A stretch of 36,822 nucleotides of DNA, taken from IMG/VR virus record IMGVR_UViG_3300021404_000028, positions 1 through 36,822 of that record. One strand, written 5' to 3'. A program made the position numbers and the translations under genes. Positions 1 to 7,738 of the stretch are shown piece by piece. The stretch's first letter is position 1. Every line of letters begins with the position of its first letter. The stretch is from a virus. Below the pieces are notes generated by a model. That model did no database searches, was not told the DNA's origin, and saw only the letters and a list, made by a program, of their open reading frames with translations.

Positions 1-2
1 AT

Positions 3-995
3 CAGCAAGAAGGCGCAAGTGAAGTAACGGTGGGAATGGCTTCCGCTTCTAAGGACTTTGCTTTTCAGGTTCAAGCGCTGGGTTCAAGTACTCGTTTTGC
101 TATGATTCAGTACATTGACCCTTTTACTGTGGCAGATATTTGGGGAACTATTTTATCTTCTCTGGTTAAAGCGAGTATCTCAACCACTCATGGAACCACT
201 TGCCGCTTTAAAATGAGATTGATTTGGCGAACAACTTTACCCTCTTCAATTAGTGGAACTGAGCCAATATCTTCATGGGTTGGTTCTGGAGACCCGGTAT
301 TTTCTGCTGGATGGAATGCGGTTGTTCCAAGAAATGACCCTGTTTATACATTTGGATCAACTACCCAAATTTTTCCATTCGAAGGAATGTCTATAGCTTC
401 CGTGGTTCCTTCAACAAGCACTATGACTTTAGGAATTGTTCTTTACACAATAGACCCTATAAGTAACGCATCGACTGCTGATAGCTTGTTCTTTAATCGC
501 ATTTCTTTAGTTCCTAATCAGTTTGCAATTGACTCAAGCATTTTAAGCTTTGATGAAACTTTAAGGCGTTCTCAGTATTATTATGAGACTTCTAAAAACC
601 TATACACTTTGCCTACTGCAAGCAGTGCTGGCGGTGCTGTAATAGCTCATTGTCGTGCGGTACAAGCTGGCGGCCCAACAATACAGGTCTTCCCTTTATC
701 ATTTAGCCTCCAGTTCAAACAAAATAAACGCTCCAATTCTATAAACACAAATATTTATACCTCAGGAGGTACCTTAGGGAATTGTGACATCATTATCCGA
801 GATGGTGGGGCTCAAATTGCTGCCTCTGCAATTAGTTTTACTTTGGGATGGAATGCGCAAAATGGGGGAAATTCAGGACTTCAATTTTTAACGGTCGCGC
901 CTTCTTTCATCTTTAACCCTGGTGGAACCGTAACGAATACGACTGATGCATTTATCTCATTTCACTATACCGCTGATACAAGACTAGGAGTCTAA
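3..995 (+). CDS. Tail fibre/spike protein, C-terminal part (continues from the right edge)
   Basis: The frame is open from base 3, with no stop before it, so the start codon lies outside the left edge; the GTG at 30 has no ribosome-binding site. If the ATCAG shared by both window ends is counted once, this frame continues exactly from the gene that begins at 35707 and gives one protein of about 701 residues. This part is rich in Ser, Thr, Gly and aromatic residues with alternating hydrophobic positions, typical of beta-structured fibre or spike proteins. I see no catalytic motif. The next gene starts 2 bases after the stop. Structural role is inferred from composition, position and the N-terminal half; receptor specificity cannot be read. 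Confidence 0.7.
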   Translation, partial: QQEGASEVTVGMASASKDFAFQVQALGSSTRFAMIQYIDPFTVADIWGTILSSLVKASISTTHGTTCRFKMRLIWRTTLPSSISGTEPISSWVGSGDPVFSAGWNAVVPRNDPVYTFGSTTQIFPFEGMSIASVVPSTSTMTLGIVLYTIDPISNASTADSLFFNRISLVPNQFAIDSSILSFDETLRRSQYYYETSKNLYTLPTASSAGGAVIAHCRAVQAGGPTIQVFPLSFSLQFKQNKRSNSINTNIYTSGGTLGNCDIIIRDGGAQIAASAISFTLGWNAQNGGNSGLQFLTVAPSFIFNPGGTVTNTTDAFISFHYTADTRLGV

Positions 996-997
996 GA

Positions 998-1339
998 ATG
1001 ACCACTTTATATAATTCGAATTACCAAGAAACTGTGCCTTTTAGTGATACCTGTAAACAATTTGGTTTAGCCGCTAATACGGCTCAATCATGGACAATCC
1101 CAGGTACTCCAGAACAATATTATCAAGCTACATTTGGTTATAACGCAACTTCGAATGTATTTGTATGCCTTAATTCTGCGGCAACTGCACCAGGAGGAGG
1201 GGCCAATACTTCACAGCCTTATAATGAAATGAGACCTAAAAAGCGCTATGTCAGAGGAGGAGATACATTGTCCTTTATCACTCCTGACAGTACTGGTGGC
1301 TATATAGGCGTTTCTTTAAGACAAATACAAGGTAGTTAA
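998..1339 (+). CDS. Small structural protein, decoration- or fibre-associated (unknown)
   Basis: 113 residues, starting 2 bases after the preceding fibre stop with AGGAG 8 bases upstream, so the two are co-translated. The sequence is short beta-type material rich in Thr, Ser, Asn, Gly and aromatics, with no signal peptide or membrane segment. The segment KKRYVRGGDTLSF near residues 77-89 followed by a Gly-rich end suggests a compact beta sandwich, as in phage decoration or fibre-accessory proteins. I do not recognise a named family. Role inferred from its place between two fibre genes. Confidence 0.6.
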   Translation: MTTLYNSNYQETVPFSDTCKQFGLAANTAQSWTIPGTPEQYYQATFGYNATSNVFVCLNSAATAPGGGANTSQPYNEMRPKKRYVRGGDTLSFITPDSTGGYIGVSLRQIQGS

Positions 1340-1363
1340 TTAAAACCAACACAAGGATTCGTG

Positions 1364-3178
1364 ATGGTAAATACTATAAAATTTAGTCAGATGAATGCAG
1401 GTGGCGATTTAGCACCTGGTGACTTGACGCCTGGATTATTGGCAGGAGCGAACGTTCTTTTTTCTAATCCCTGGACGTTTTTAGCACCTGGCTCAACCGC
1501 TTCACGCCCTGTGCCAAGTCCTGCAATTGATGGGAGATTGCGTTTTAATACTGATACTTTGGTTTATGAGTATTTTGATACGTTTTCTTCAAGCTGGGTT
1601 CAATTATCAGGAAGCGGTACAGGTACCGTTAACCCAGGGTCAACCAATGACTTAGCTTATTATGCTTCTGCTGGAACGGCCGTATCGCCATTGCTTGCAG
1701 CTGCTAACTCGGTCTTGGTGACAAGTCCAAGCTCAGTGCCTTCATTAAGCACCACGTTACCAACTGGGCTAAACATTCCTGGAGCTACAATAACCTCATC
1801 CACTGCCGCATTGACTGCGGGCTCTGTGGTGGCTGCACCTGTGGCTGGAACTGACCTGGTTAATAAAACCTATGCAGATGGTTTACATACTGCCTCGGTG
1901 ACAAGTGCGACAGGAACGGTAAATCAGGTTCTGGTAAATGGTGTCCCAGGAGTGCCTACAACTGGGGCAATAACATTATCTTTGCCTCAAGACATTGCAC
2001 CAGGTAGCACGCCAACGTTTGTAAACATGACTCTTAGCGGATTAACAGCCCATGGCGTTCTAATTGGAGAGGGGGTAACTCAGCTCTCTTCAATTGTACT
2101 TGGAGCGGGTCAAGTATTAATTGGTACGACCTCCGGAGACCCTGTAGCTGGAGCTATAGCCTCAGGACAAAATATCTTGGTTGCCAATGCCAGCGGCTCT
2201 ATTACGGTAAGTTTTACAGGTAATTTACCCGTAACCAATTTAAATTCTGGCACTGGTGCGAGTGCTACGACTTACTGGAGTGGAAATGGTACATGGACTA
2301 CCCCTCCAGGAGCCGGAAGCGGTACAGTAAATAGCGGATTAATAAATCAGCTTGCTTGGTATGCTGCAAGCGGTACTGCGGTCTCTGGACTTGCAACGGC
2401 TGCCTCAGGGGTTCTAGTGACGTCTGCGGGAAGCGTACCAAGTATCAGCACGACTTTACCAAATGGCTTAGCAATGGGAACGCCAGCCTCTTTGACTCTG
2501 ACCAACGCCACTGGATTGCCAATTTCTGGGTTAACTGGACTAGGCACGGGTGTTGCTACAGCACTGGCAATCAACGTGGGCTCAGCTGGGGCTTTTGTCA
2601 CATTCAATGGTGCTTTAGGAACTCCAAGCTCTGGAACATTGACGAATGCCACAGGATTGCCTTTGAGTACTGGCGTTACCGGAAACTTACCTGTAACGAA
2701 TTTAAACAGCGGAACGGGCGCGACTTCGACTACTTATTGGAGTGGTGCAGGCACTTGGACTACTCCTGCGGGAAGCGGCGCTTTCCCTAGTGGAACTGCA
2801 ATGCTTTTTGTACAAACAGCAGCCCCGACTGGATGGACTAAGGTAGTGACTAATGATAACTCAGCCTTGCGCCTTGTTACTGGAACGGCAGGCACAGGAG
2901 GATCGGTTGCATTTACCACTGCTTTTGCTTCACAATCAGTGTCAGGTACCAACTCTGGATATACCTTGATGATTGCCGATATACCAAGCCATGCGCATAC
3001 AGGTGGTACCAGCGGTGGACAAGCTGTAGGCTCTGGATCGTCTGTTACGGTTCAAGCCACGCCATCGAATAACACAGGCTCAACAGGAGGAGGAGGTTCA
3101 CATACTCATACCTTTACAGGTACAGCTATTAATATGGCTGTGCAGTATGTTGACGTAATACAGGCCACAAAAAATTAG
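1364..3178 (+). CDS. Large tail fibre with repeated modules and collar-like tip
   Basis: 604 residues. The ATG at 1364 is preferred over the GTG at 1361 because AAGG at 1353-1356 is better spaced from it. The N-terminal third holds an [18 protein letters not shown]-type element seen in fibre stalks. The middle is built of repeated modules: GTWTTP blocks preceded by [13 protein letters not shown] occur twice (DNA near 2221-2320 and 2686-2783), and the segment with WYAASGTAV (near 2358) repeats YYASAGTAV (near 1660). The last 130 residues start with [18 protein letters not shown], the signature of tail-collar tips, and carry HAH and HTH pairs that may bind metal as in trimeric long-tail-fibre tips. 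Probably a trimeric receptor-binding fibre. Confidence 0.82.
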   Translation: MVNTIKFSQMNAGGDLAPGDLTPGLLAGANVLFSNPWTFLAPGSTASRPVPSPAIDGRLRFNTDTLVYEYFDTFSSSWVQLSGSGTGTVNPGSTNDLAYYASAGTAVSPLLAAANSVLVTSPSSVPSLSTTLPTGLNIPGATITSSTAALTAGSVVAAPVAGTDLVNKTYADGLHTASVTSATGTVNQVLVNGVPGVPTTGAITLSLPQDIAPGSTPTFVNMTLSGLTAHGVLIGEGVTQLSSIVLGAGQVLIGTTSGDPVAGAIASGQNILVANASGSITVSFTGNLPVTNLNSGTGASATTYWSGNGTWTTPPGAGSGTVNSGLINQLAWYAASGTAVSGLATAASGVLVTSAGSVPSISTTLPNGLAMGTPASLTLTNATGLPISGLTGLGTGVATALAINVGSAGAFVTFNGALGTPSSGTLTNATGLPLSTGVTGNLPVTNLNSGTGATSTTYWSGAGTWTTPAGSGAFPSGTAMLFVQTAAPTGWTKVVTNDNSALRLVTGTAGTGGSVAFTTAFASQSVSGTNSGYTLMIADIPSHAHTGGTSGGQAVGSGSSVTVQATPSNNTGSTGGGGSHTHTFTGTAINMAVQYVDVIQATKN

Positions 3179-3185
3179 GATTTAG

Positions 3186-3479
3186 ATGAAAATAGAAATT
3201 AAGGATAATTGCCCTATTAATAATTTTGAACCATGTAAGAAATTTGATTGCGCATGGTTTACGCACATAAGAGGTAAAAACCCGCAATCAAATCAAGAAG
3301 TCGATGAGTTTGCGTGCGCTGTAGCCTGGATTCCTATGCTTTTGATTGAAAATTCTCAAATGCAAAGGCAAACAGGTGCAGCGGTTGAATCATTTAGGAA
3401 TGAGATGGTCAAGGCAAATGAATCTTCTCAAGACTTATTGATGCTCGCTTCTAATATTAAAAGGATTGGTAATGAATAA
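3186..3479 (+). CDS. Conserved phage protein with Cys motif (unknown)
   Basis: 97 residues, ATG 7 bases after the fibre stop, with AGGA just upstream. The N-terminal half carries four cysteines in the arrangement CP...PCKKFDC...C (residues 9, 17, 22 and about 47), which could bind a metal. The C-terminal half (MQRQTGAAVESFRNEMV) is amphipathic helix. I recall similar short proteins next to tail or lysis genes in other phages, but no function is known to me. It overlaps the next gene by 8 bases, so it belongs to the tail operon. Confidence 0.65.
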   Translation: MKIEIKDNCPINNFEPCKKFDCAWFTHIRGKNPQSNQEVDEFACAVAWIPMLLIENSQMQRQTGAAVESFRNEMVKANESSQDLLMLASNIKRIGNE

Positions 3480-3912
3480 ATTAACGATTGCTCTAGCTGA
3501 TAATGCTGTCTATGTGGATGGTATTGCCATTGTAGGACTTGATTTAAGCTTTGTGCCATCTGATGTTCACGCACTTCAATGGACTACAGACAACGGAAGA
3601 ATTGAGCGAGTAGGTCAAAGTGATGAATTAATTCAATCGCTTCCAGATTGGGCAAATCAAGCTTTGGCTTTGTGGAATACAACGAAAGCACAATTAGAAG
3701 CGCCCGTGGTTCTAACAGATGAACAAAAGATTGCAGCCATTAAACTGAATGCATCAAGCCTATTGGCATCAAGTGACTGGACTATGCTGGGAGATGTAGC
3801 ATTGACTAATAAATCAGACTGGACAAACTACAGGGCTCAATTAAGAGCCATTGTACAAAATCCCCAGTTAAATTCTGTTATTCCTACACTACCTCAGGAG
3901 ATTTGGTCATGA
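3472..3912 (+). CDS. Tail fibre assembly/XkdW-like protein
   Basis: 146 residues. ATG 3472 is chosen over the in-frame TTG at 3466 because AAAAGGA (3459-3465) is ideally spaced. The C-terminal part contains SSDWTMLGDVALTNKSDW followed by YRAQLRAIVQNPQ and a Pro-containing end. This is the typical tail of phage fibre-assembly chaperones and XkdW-like proteins (a segment reading roughly 'trW...D......W..YRq.LR.l'). The N-terminal half is beta-type and holds an HALQW motif. It lies directly downstream of the large fibre gene, as expected for a fibre chaperone. Whether it is a chaperone or a minor structural protein is open. Confidence 0.65.
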   Translation: MNKLTIALADNAVYVDGIAIVGLDLSFVPSDVHALQWTTDNGRIERVGQSDELIQSLPDWANQALALWNTTKAQLEAPVVLTDEQKIAAIKLNASSLLASSDWTMLGDVALTNKSDWTNYRAQLRAIVQNPQLNSVIPTLPQEIWS

Positions 3913-4655
3913 TATCACCAACTACCCCAATGCTTTTAGCGCTCTCTGGATTTGAACCCGATAAATTATCAACCAACCAACTATTAATTAATCCTGGTTG
4001 GTGCGCAAGTTCTGATGGAAATTCCTTTGCCCAATTAACTTCAATATTAACTTTGGACATGACCCGAAATGGCCTTAATGGATTAGATACCAGCGTGCCA
4101 GAAAATGGAGGAGGCTATTTTGTCTATATAGTCAAAAATGAAACCACTGGTGAAGTAGGTGCCGTCATATCCAATTCAATTATTTATGGAGGCGTGATAG
4201 TTCCCCCAGGATTTACGCTTTATAGAAAATTACGCTTTGGATTTGTCTATAATTCAAATCGGGATGGAATACCGGATTTTCATCTATCAGCATGGCCTAT
4301 GCCTATCATAAGATTAACTGATGCTGAAACAAGCGGAGTTTACAGCGTATTAAATCAAGGAGCCTCAAGTGTATTTACAGATGTCTCACTTTCAGGATTT
4401 ATACCGGACAATGCTAGAATGGCTTATGTCCAATGCATTACTTCCGCCAGCGGTACTGCTGGGTCTGCTTATCTACGCAGTTTTGGCGGCCAAGCGACGG
4501 GATTAATTGTGGGCTCCGCAGCTCCAAATGACCTTCAGGATAGATTATGCCTAACAATGCGGGTAAGCTCAGACATCAAGTTGCAATATAAAACAATTGG
4601 TGGCGCAAAATTAAGTATTTATGTTTTAGGTTATGAGATGACGGAACCAAGTTAA
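3909..4655 (+). CDS. Probable tail-associated beta-structured protein (unknown)
   Basis: 248 residues. ATG 3909 overlaps the previous stop (ATGA), and CAGGAGA lies 8 bases upstream, so the two are translationally coupled. Composition is that of a phage tip protein: many Gly, Ser, Thr and Asn, no charged coils, no membrane segment. The run GGGYFVYIVKN near residue 68 and the C-terminal repeating hydrophobic pattern suggest a beta sandwich. No family is recognised. Being the last large protein of the fibre group, a receptor-binding or tail-tip role is a reasonable guess only. Confidence 0.55.
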   Translation: MISPTTPMLLALSGFEPDKLSTNQLLINPGWCASSDGNSFAQLTSILTLDMTRNGLNGLDTSVPENGGGYFVYIVKNETTGEVGAVISNSIIYGGVIVPPGFTLYRKLRFGFVYNSNRDGIPDFHLSAWPMPIIRLTDAETSGVYSVLNQGASSVFTDVSLSGFIPDNARMAYVQCITSASGTAGSAYLRSFGGQATGLIVGSAAPNDLQDRLCLTMRVSSDIKLQYKTIGGAKLSIYVLGYEMTEPS

Positions 4656-4710
4656 TTTGGTAATGTAATGGAGTACTTTCACACAATTTAATTTACAGGG
4701 AGTAATTTAG

Positions 4711-4932
4711 ATGTCAGATGAAAATAAAGAAGAGCCTCAAGTAAGCCTTTTAGACCAATTCAAACAACAACGTGCCCAGTTCGTTCAGCAAAAAGATTTT
4801 GCCCAAAATAATTTAAATCAATTAATAGGTGCTATTTTTGCCTGTGATTTAATGATTAAAAAGCACGAAGATGAAGCCCTTAAAGAACAAAAATTGCCTG
4901 ATGAAGATGAGTCAATACCCGATGCCGCATAA
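4711..4932 (+). CDS. Small acidic coiled-coil protein (unknown)
   Basis: 73 residues with a strong CAGGGAG site upstream of ATG 4711. Residues 12-60 form one continuous amphipathic helix rich in Gln and Lys (LLDQFKQQRAQFVQQKDFAQ onwards), and both ends are acidic. This resembles small coiled-coil accessory proteins common in phage structural operons. No catalytic or DNA-binding motif is visible. It is the last gene before the endonuclease insertion. Confidence 0.6.
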   Translation: MSDENKEEPQVSLLDQFKQQRAQFVQQKDFAQNNLNQLIGAIFACDLMIKKHEDEALKEQKLPDEDESIPDAA

Positions 4933-4942
4933 GTCTAGCATA

Positions 4943-4951
4943 TGATATAAT
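4943..4951 (+). promoter_or_regulatory. Extended -10 promoter for the endonuclease gene
   Basis: TGATATAAT is a perfect extended -10 box (TGnTATAAT), 29 bases before the endonuclease ATG. No good -35 lies 17 bases upstream, but extended -10 promoters can do without one. A strong AGGGGGAA ribosome-binding site follows. An own promoter inside a late operon fits a self-contained mobile gene. Confidence 0.55.
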
Positions 4952-4979
4952 TCCCTCTTTTAATTAGGGGGAATATAAA

Positions 4980-5459
4980 ATGACAACATATGAAAAAGTT
5001 AAAGAGTGGCGTAAAAATAATCCTGAAAAGGTGGCTGAGCAAGCACAAAGATATAGGGCTAAGCATCCAGAAACTAATAAAAAAGCAAAAGAAAAATATA
5101 GAGAAAAAAATTTAGAATTGATTAGAGAAAAAGATAGGTTAAGGCAAGCAATTCGCAGAAAGAATGACCCTGATGCTCAGAAAATTAGGAATGAACATTT
5201 TAAAATAAGGCGTGAAGCTAAGATGTGGGAAATAGCAGGTCGCCCAAGAGCTGATAAGTGTGACATTTGTAATAAATTTGAAATGACAGTTTTTGATCAT
5301 TGTCATGTTAGAGGTCATTTTAGAGGTTGGATTTGTGATAGATGCAATAAAACTTTAGGATTGGTATATGATGATATTGAGCTTTTAAAAAAATTAATAT
5401 CATATTTGGAGGTTATTGATGGCAAAATTAACAGCGAAGAAGAGGAATGCGATTCCTAA
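4980..5459 (+). CDS. HNH endonuclease, recombination endonuclease VII type (probable homing enzyme)
   Basis: 159 residues. The C-terminal half has the endonuclease VII zinc/HNH arrangement: CDIC at residues 94-97, FDHCH at 105-109 with the catalytic-type DH, then RGWICDRCN at 115-123 with the second zinc pair and the conserved Asn. In T4 endonuclease VII this fold cuts branched DNA; free-standing relatives in phages act as homing nucleases. The N-terminal 80 residues are very basic, with RYRAKHPE and EKYREKNLE repeats typical of DNA-binding extensions in such mobile enzymes. The gene has its own extended -10 promoter and its last 41 bases overlap the next gene. Mobile character is inferred from the promoter, position and basic extension. 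Confidence 0.85.
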   Translation: MTTYEKVKEWRKNNPEKVAEQAQRYRAKHPETNKKAKEKYREKNLELIREKDRLRQAIRRKNDPDAQKIRNEHFKIRREAKMWEIAGRPRADKCDICNKFEMTVFDHCHVRGHFRGWICDRCNKTLGLVYDDIELLKKLISYLEVIDGKINSEEEECDS

Positions 5460-5646
5460 GTCTGAATTTGGTCTTCCTGGTGAACGTAAATATCCTATGA
5501 ATGATAAGAACCATGCTCGAGCAGCAAAAAGTAGGGCTTCTGAGATGGAGCATAAGGGTAAATTATCCGAATCAGCAAAATCTAAAATTGATGCTAAGGC
5601 CGATAAAATCCTGCATAGAGGCGAACCAAAAGGAAAAAAACGATGA
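5419..5646 (+). CDS. Small basic conserved phage protein
   Basis: 75 residues. ATG 5419 has TTGGAGG 6 bases upstream and is preferred over TTG 5416. The motif AIPKSEFGLPGERKYPMNDK at residues 11-30 followed by a Lys/Ala-rich helix is, to my knowledge, common in small proteins of phage structural regions; their function is not established. No Cys, membrane segment or catalytic residues. It overlaps the endonuclease gene at its start and the next gene by 4 bases (ATGA), so the nuclease is spliced tightly into the operon. Confidence 0.7.
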   Translation: MAKLTAKKRNAIPKSEFGLPGERKYPMNDKNHARAAKSRASEMEHKGKLSESAKSKIDAKADKILHRGEPKGKKR

Positions 5647-5834
5647 GCTTACTCTCTACCTTTGTAACCAAACAACTAATTGAAGCTTTAGAAGCTGAAT
5701 TTGTAAAACACGAACCCGAATTACAAACCGCTTTTGTTGATGAAGTAACGGCCGCTGTGAATTCCGTAGTTTCATGGGTGAACAGCAAAATTGCACTTAG
5801 ACAGCCAGTGGAGGCTCCAAATGAAAAAAGATAA
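5643..5834 (+). CDS. Small alpha-helical protein (unknown)
   Basis: 63 residues, ATGA overlap with the preceding gene. Mostly helix: LLSTFVTKQLIEALEAEFVK and a second amphipathic helix to residue 50. There is no clear membrane span, because charges interrupt each hydrophobic stretch. No family recognised. Its last 14 bases overlap the start of the lysine-rich gene at 5821, so these tiny genes form a translationally linked string. Confidence 0.55.
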   Translation: MSLLSTFVTKQLIEALEAEFVKHEPELQTAFVDEVTAAVNSVVSWVNSKIALRQPVEAPNEKR

Positions 5835-5922
5835 AAAGCCCATGAAAGAAATGGAAAAGAAAGAACGCAAAATGGATAAAAAGAAAGAGCGCAAGTCCGA
5901 GAAGAAGGACTGTCGTTACTAG
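5821..5922 (+). CDS. 33-residue lysine-rich peptide (unknown)
   Basis: ATG 5821 is preceded by GTGGAGG at suitable spacing; the frame is closed by TAG at 5920-5922. About half of the 33 residues are Lys or Arg, in a helical pattern of KKERK repeats, ending in DCRY. Its start lies inside the preceding gene and the next gene begins 10 bases after its stop, with its own AGGAG. Such a peptide could bind nucleic acid or an acidic protein surface; this is inference from charge only. Too small for a family assignment. Confidence 0.5.
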   Translation: MKKDKKPMKEMEKKERKMDKKKERKSEKKDCRY

Positions 5923-5931
5923 GAGACAACC

Positions 5932-6141
5932 ATGAGGTATTACGAGAAGCCAGTGAATCGAACAGATAAGGACGGCGAGCGTATGTCTCGGCATGGCAGC
6001 AAGGATAAAGATATTCGGGAAGCTGAGAAAGCGGGCGATTATTGTTATCCAACTGATGCTTTTGCAGAACAACCAGGATATTTGGGAATGGATGATATAG
6101 ACCGAATCAGAAGAGAGAGGCTCAAACACCAAACCCGATAA
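5932..6141 (+). CDS. Small charged protein (unknown)
   Basis: 69 residues with TAGGAGAC 5 bases before ATG 5932. Very rich in Arg, Asp, Lys and Glu (RTDKDGERMSRHGSKDKDIR), then a YCYPTDAFAEQPGYLG stretch and a basic C terminus. No known domain. Part of the string of four tiny charged proteins between the endonuclease and the next fibre-like protein. Confidence 0.55.
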   Translation: MRYYEKPVNRTDKDGERMSRHGSKDKDIREAEKAGDYCYPTDAFAEQPGYLGMDDIDRIRRERLKHQTR

Positions 6142-6166
6142 ACATTAATTATAAGGAGATAATTTA

Positions 6167-7021
6167 ATGATTACTTCGATTAAAAGGGAATTTAATCTTT
6201 TCCCCAATATTGTGGGGATTGTCACAACCGACAATTTAGCCACAATTACCACAGCAGCCTATTTTTCTACTCAATTAGCAGCCGTTGAGGCACTTAACAA
6301 TGGCGTATGGCAATGGGAAACTGAAGATATTGTCTTAATTTTCTATGCAACTGATTTAATAGGATGGTTCACCTATGATGCAACTACTGACGCTTTTGTC
6401 GCTCTTGCTGCTAACGGAGGTATATCCAATACCCTTCCTTCTGGTGACATTATTGTTGGTAATGCTTCAAACGTAGCGACTGCTAGAGCTATGTCAGGAG
6501 ATGCTACCATAAGTAATACAGGGGTACTGACTATTGCTGCTGGCGCCATCTCTGGCTCTAAAATTGCGAATAACGCGGTTGACTATGCGCAATTGGCCTT
6601 AGATGTAGGTGCTTCTGCAACAGTAACTTTGACAGCTGCGCAAATCAAAGCTTTATATGATACGCCTGTTTTATTGGTAGCAGCCCCAGGAGCAGGAAAC
6701 CTTATCGTCATCGACAGCATTCTTTGGGATATCGCTTTCGGAACCACTCAGTATACCGCTGGTGGCGTGCTTGCTGCTCAGTATGGTAATACCGTTCATG
6801 GTGCTGGCCCTGTCGCTTCTGGAACACTAGCGGCTGCCTCATTAAATGGCGTTGCTGCAAGTGGGTTCTTGTCTAACGGTGGGGTTGCTGGAACATTAAA
6901 CGTTACTAAAACAGCTTCATTAAATACCGCTGTGTACTTATCCAACCAAACAGCAGATTTTGCAACTGGGGATAGTACTGCTACATTGTACGTGCGTTAC
7001 AGAGTTGTTACACCCGCGTAA
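6167..7021 (+). CDS. Fibre-like structural protein
   Basis: 284 residues, strong AAGGAGA site 8 bases upstream. The middle (about 95-145) carries GDIIVGNASNVATARAMSGD, ATISNTGVLTI and ISGSKIANNAVDY, the repeat style of phage fibre stalks ('G.i.vG...n.a....sGd.tisntG.lti'). The C-terminal 130 residues are beta-type without charge clusters and end in YVRYRVV, like a small fibre tip. No His-rich tip or protease motif. It is the last gene before a strong terminator, so it ends the structural transcript. Probably a second receptor-binding or tail-accessory protein. Confidence 0.7.
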   Translation: MITSIKREFNLFPNIVGIVTTDNLATITTAAYFSTQLAAVEALNNGVWQWETEDIVLIFYATDLIGWFTYDATTDAFVALAANGGISNTLPSGDIIVGNASNVATARAMSGDATISNTGVLTIAAGAISGSKIANNAVDYAQLALDVGASATVTLTAAQIKALYDTPVLLVAAPGAGNLIVIDSILWDIAFGTTQYTAGGVLAAQYGNTVHGAGPVASGTLAAASLNGVAASGFLSNGGVAGTLNVTKTASLNTAVYLSNQTADFATGDSTATLYVRYRVVTPA

Positions 7022-7062
7022 TAAGGAAGTAGATGAACAAGCTAAGGATAGCTTTCTCTGTG

Positions 7063-7110
7063 CCTGTGGGGGAATTCAGGATGAATCAGCCCCCTCAGGT
7101 TTTATTTTCT
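7063..7110 (+). terminator. Rho-independent terminator ending the structural operon
   Basis: Arms CCTGTGGGGG (7063-7072) and CCCCCTCAGG (7090-7099) pair over ten positions with one T-T mismatch; the loop is 17 bases, followed directly by TTTTATTTTCT. It separates the tail genes from the lysis group. Confidence 0.8.
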
Positions 7111-7163
7111 ATTCCTAAAATTATTTTTAAATCACTTGTTCATTTATCAGGAGGATATTTGCT

Positions 7164-7565
7164 ATGCAGGATTTACAGCAGTGGATTAAGGGCTATGAGA
7201 AGCTAGAGCTTCATACCTACATTGACACAAACGGGCATTGCACAGTGGGATGGGGTCGAAATCTTGAAGATGGGATAAGCGTTGATGAAGCGGAGCTCAT
7301 GTTTCAAAATGATTTCAAGCAAGCGGTTTCAGAGTTAGAGGAACAAGCCTGGTATGTCAATCAGCCTCAAGGCGTTAAAAATGCCTTAATCAATATGAAC
7401 TTCAATCTCGGTATTACTAAATTACTCGAATTTAAAGACATGATTCATTGCCTGCGTTGCTATGACTATTTAGGCGCCGCTCAAGCTGCATTAAACAGTG
7501 CTTGGGCTAAAGAGGTTCAGAGCCGTGCAAATGATATAGCTGTCATGATTAGAGAAGGTAAATGA
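7164..7565 (+). CDS. T4-type lysozyme (GH24 endolysin)
   Basis: 133 residues, TCAGGAGGA site upstream. Cleaves the glycan strands of peptidoglycan at lysis. The catalytic triad of the T4 family is present with identical spacing: Glu12, Asp21 and Thr27 in GYEKLELHTYIDTNGHCTVG, followed by GWGRN. The conserved core NALINMNFNLG (72-82) and a C-terminal W-A-x-E-V-Q-S-R-A-N-D helix also match, though the protein is shorter than T4's 164 residues. There is no signal peptide or SAR segment, so it needs a holin for export. The following small gene overlaps by 4 bases. Confidence 0.93.
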   Translation: MQDLQQWIKGYEKLELHTYIDTNGHCTVGWGRNLEDGISVDEAELMFQNDFKQAVSELEEQAWYVNQPQGVKNALINMNFNLGITKLLEFKDMIHCLRCYDYLGAAQAALNSAWAKEVQSRANDIAVMIREGK

Positions 7566-7738
7566 CCAATGAAGAACGATTTGAATTGCTTTGGGAGCAT
7601 TATCATCGACAAGTAGACGAAAATAGAGCGGTGAGCCGTGCGCTGGATGAACTTAGGGAACAAGTTCGGGAGCTTAAGGATGAGCTTAAAAGCGGAGCAG
7701 GTAGACCACATCAATGTAGTGAATTGGTTCCATTATAA
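7562..7738 (+). CDS. Small coiled-coil protein coupled to lysozyme (unknown)
   Basis: 58 residues; ATG 7562 overlaps the lysozyme stop as ATGA. Residues 3-45 form a heptad-like charged helix (ERFELLWEHYHRQVDENRAV, then LDELREQVRELKDELKS). Its place after the endolysin is that of an Rz-type spanin, but no membrane segment or lipobox is present, so that reading is not supported. The last 59 bases overlap the VRR-NUC gene in another frame, which makes the C-terminal tail suspect. Moderate confidence that it is translated. Confidence 0.45.
   Translation: MTNEERFELLWEHYHRQVDENRAVSRALDELREQVRELKDELKSGAGRPHQCSELVPL

Noticed and set aside
2347-2952. Frames of 72-144 codons on both strands inside the fibre gene
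   Set aside because: Shadow frames of the repeated, Gly/Thr/Ser-rich fibre sequence; no start sites.
7033-7206. 57-codon frame with AAGGAAG upstream
   Set aside because: It spans the terminator at 7063-7110 and the start of the lysozyme gene in another frame; the product has no recognisable structure.
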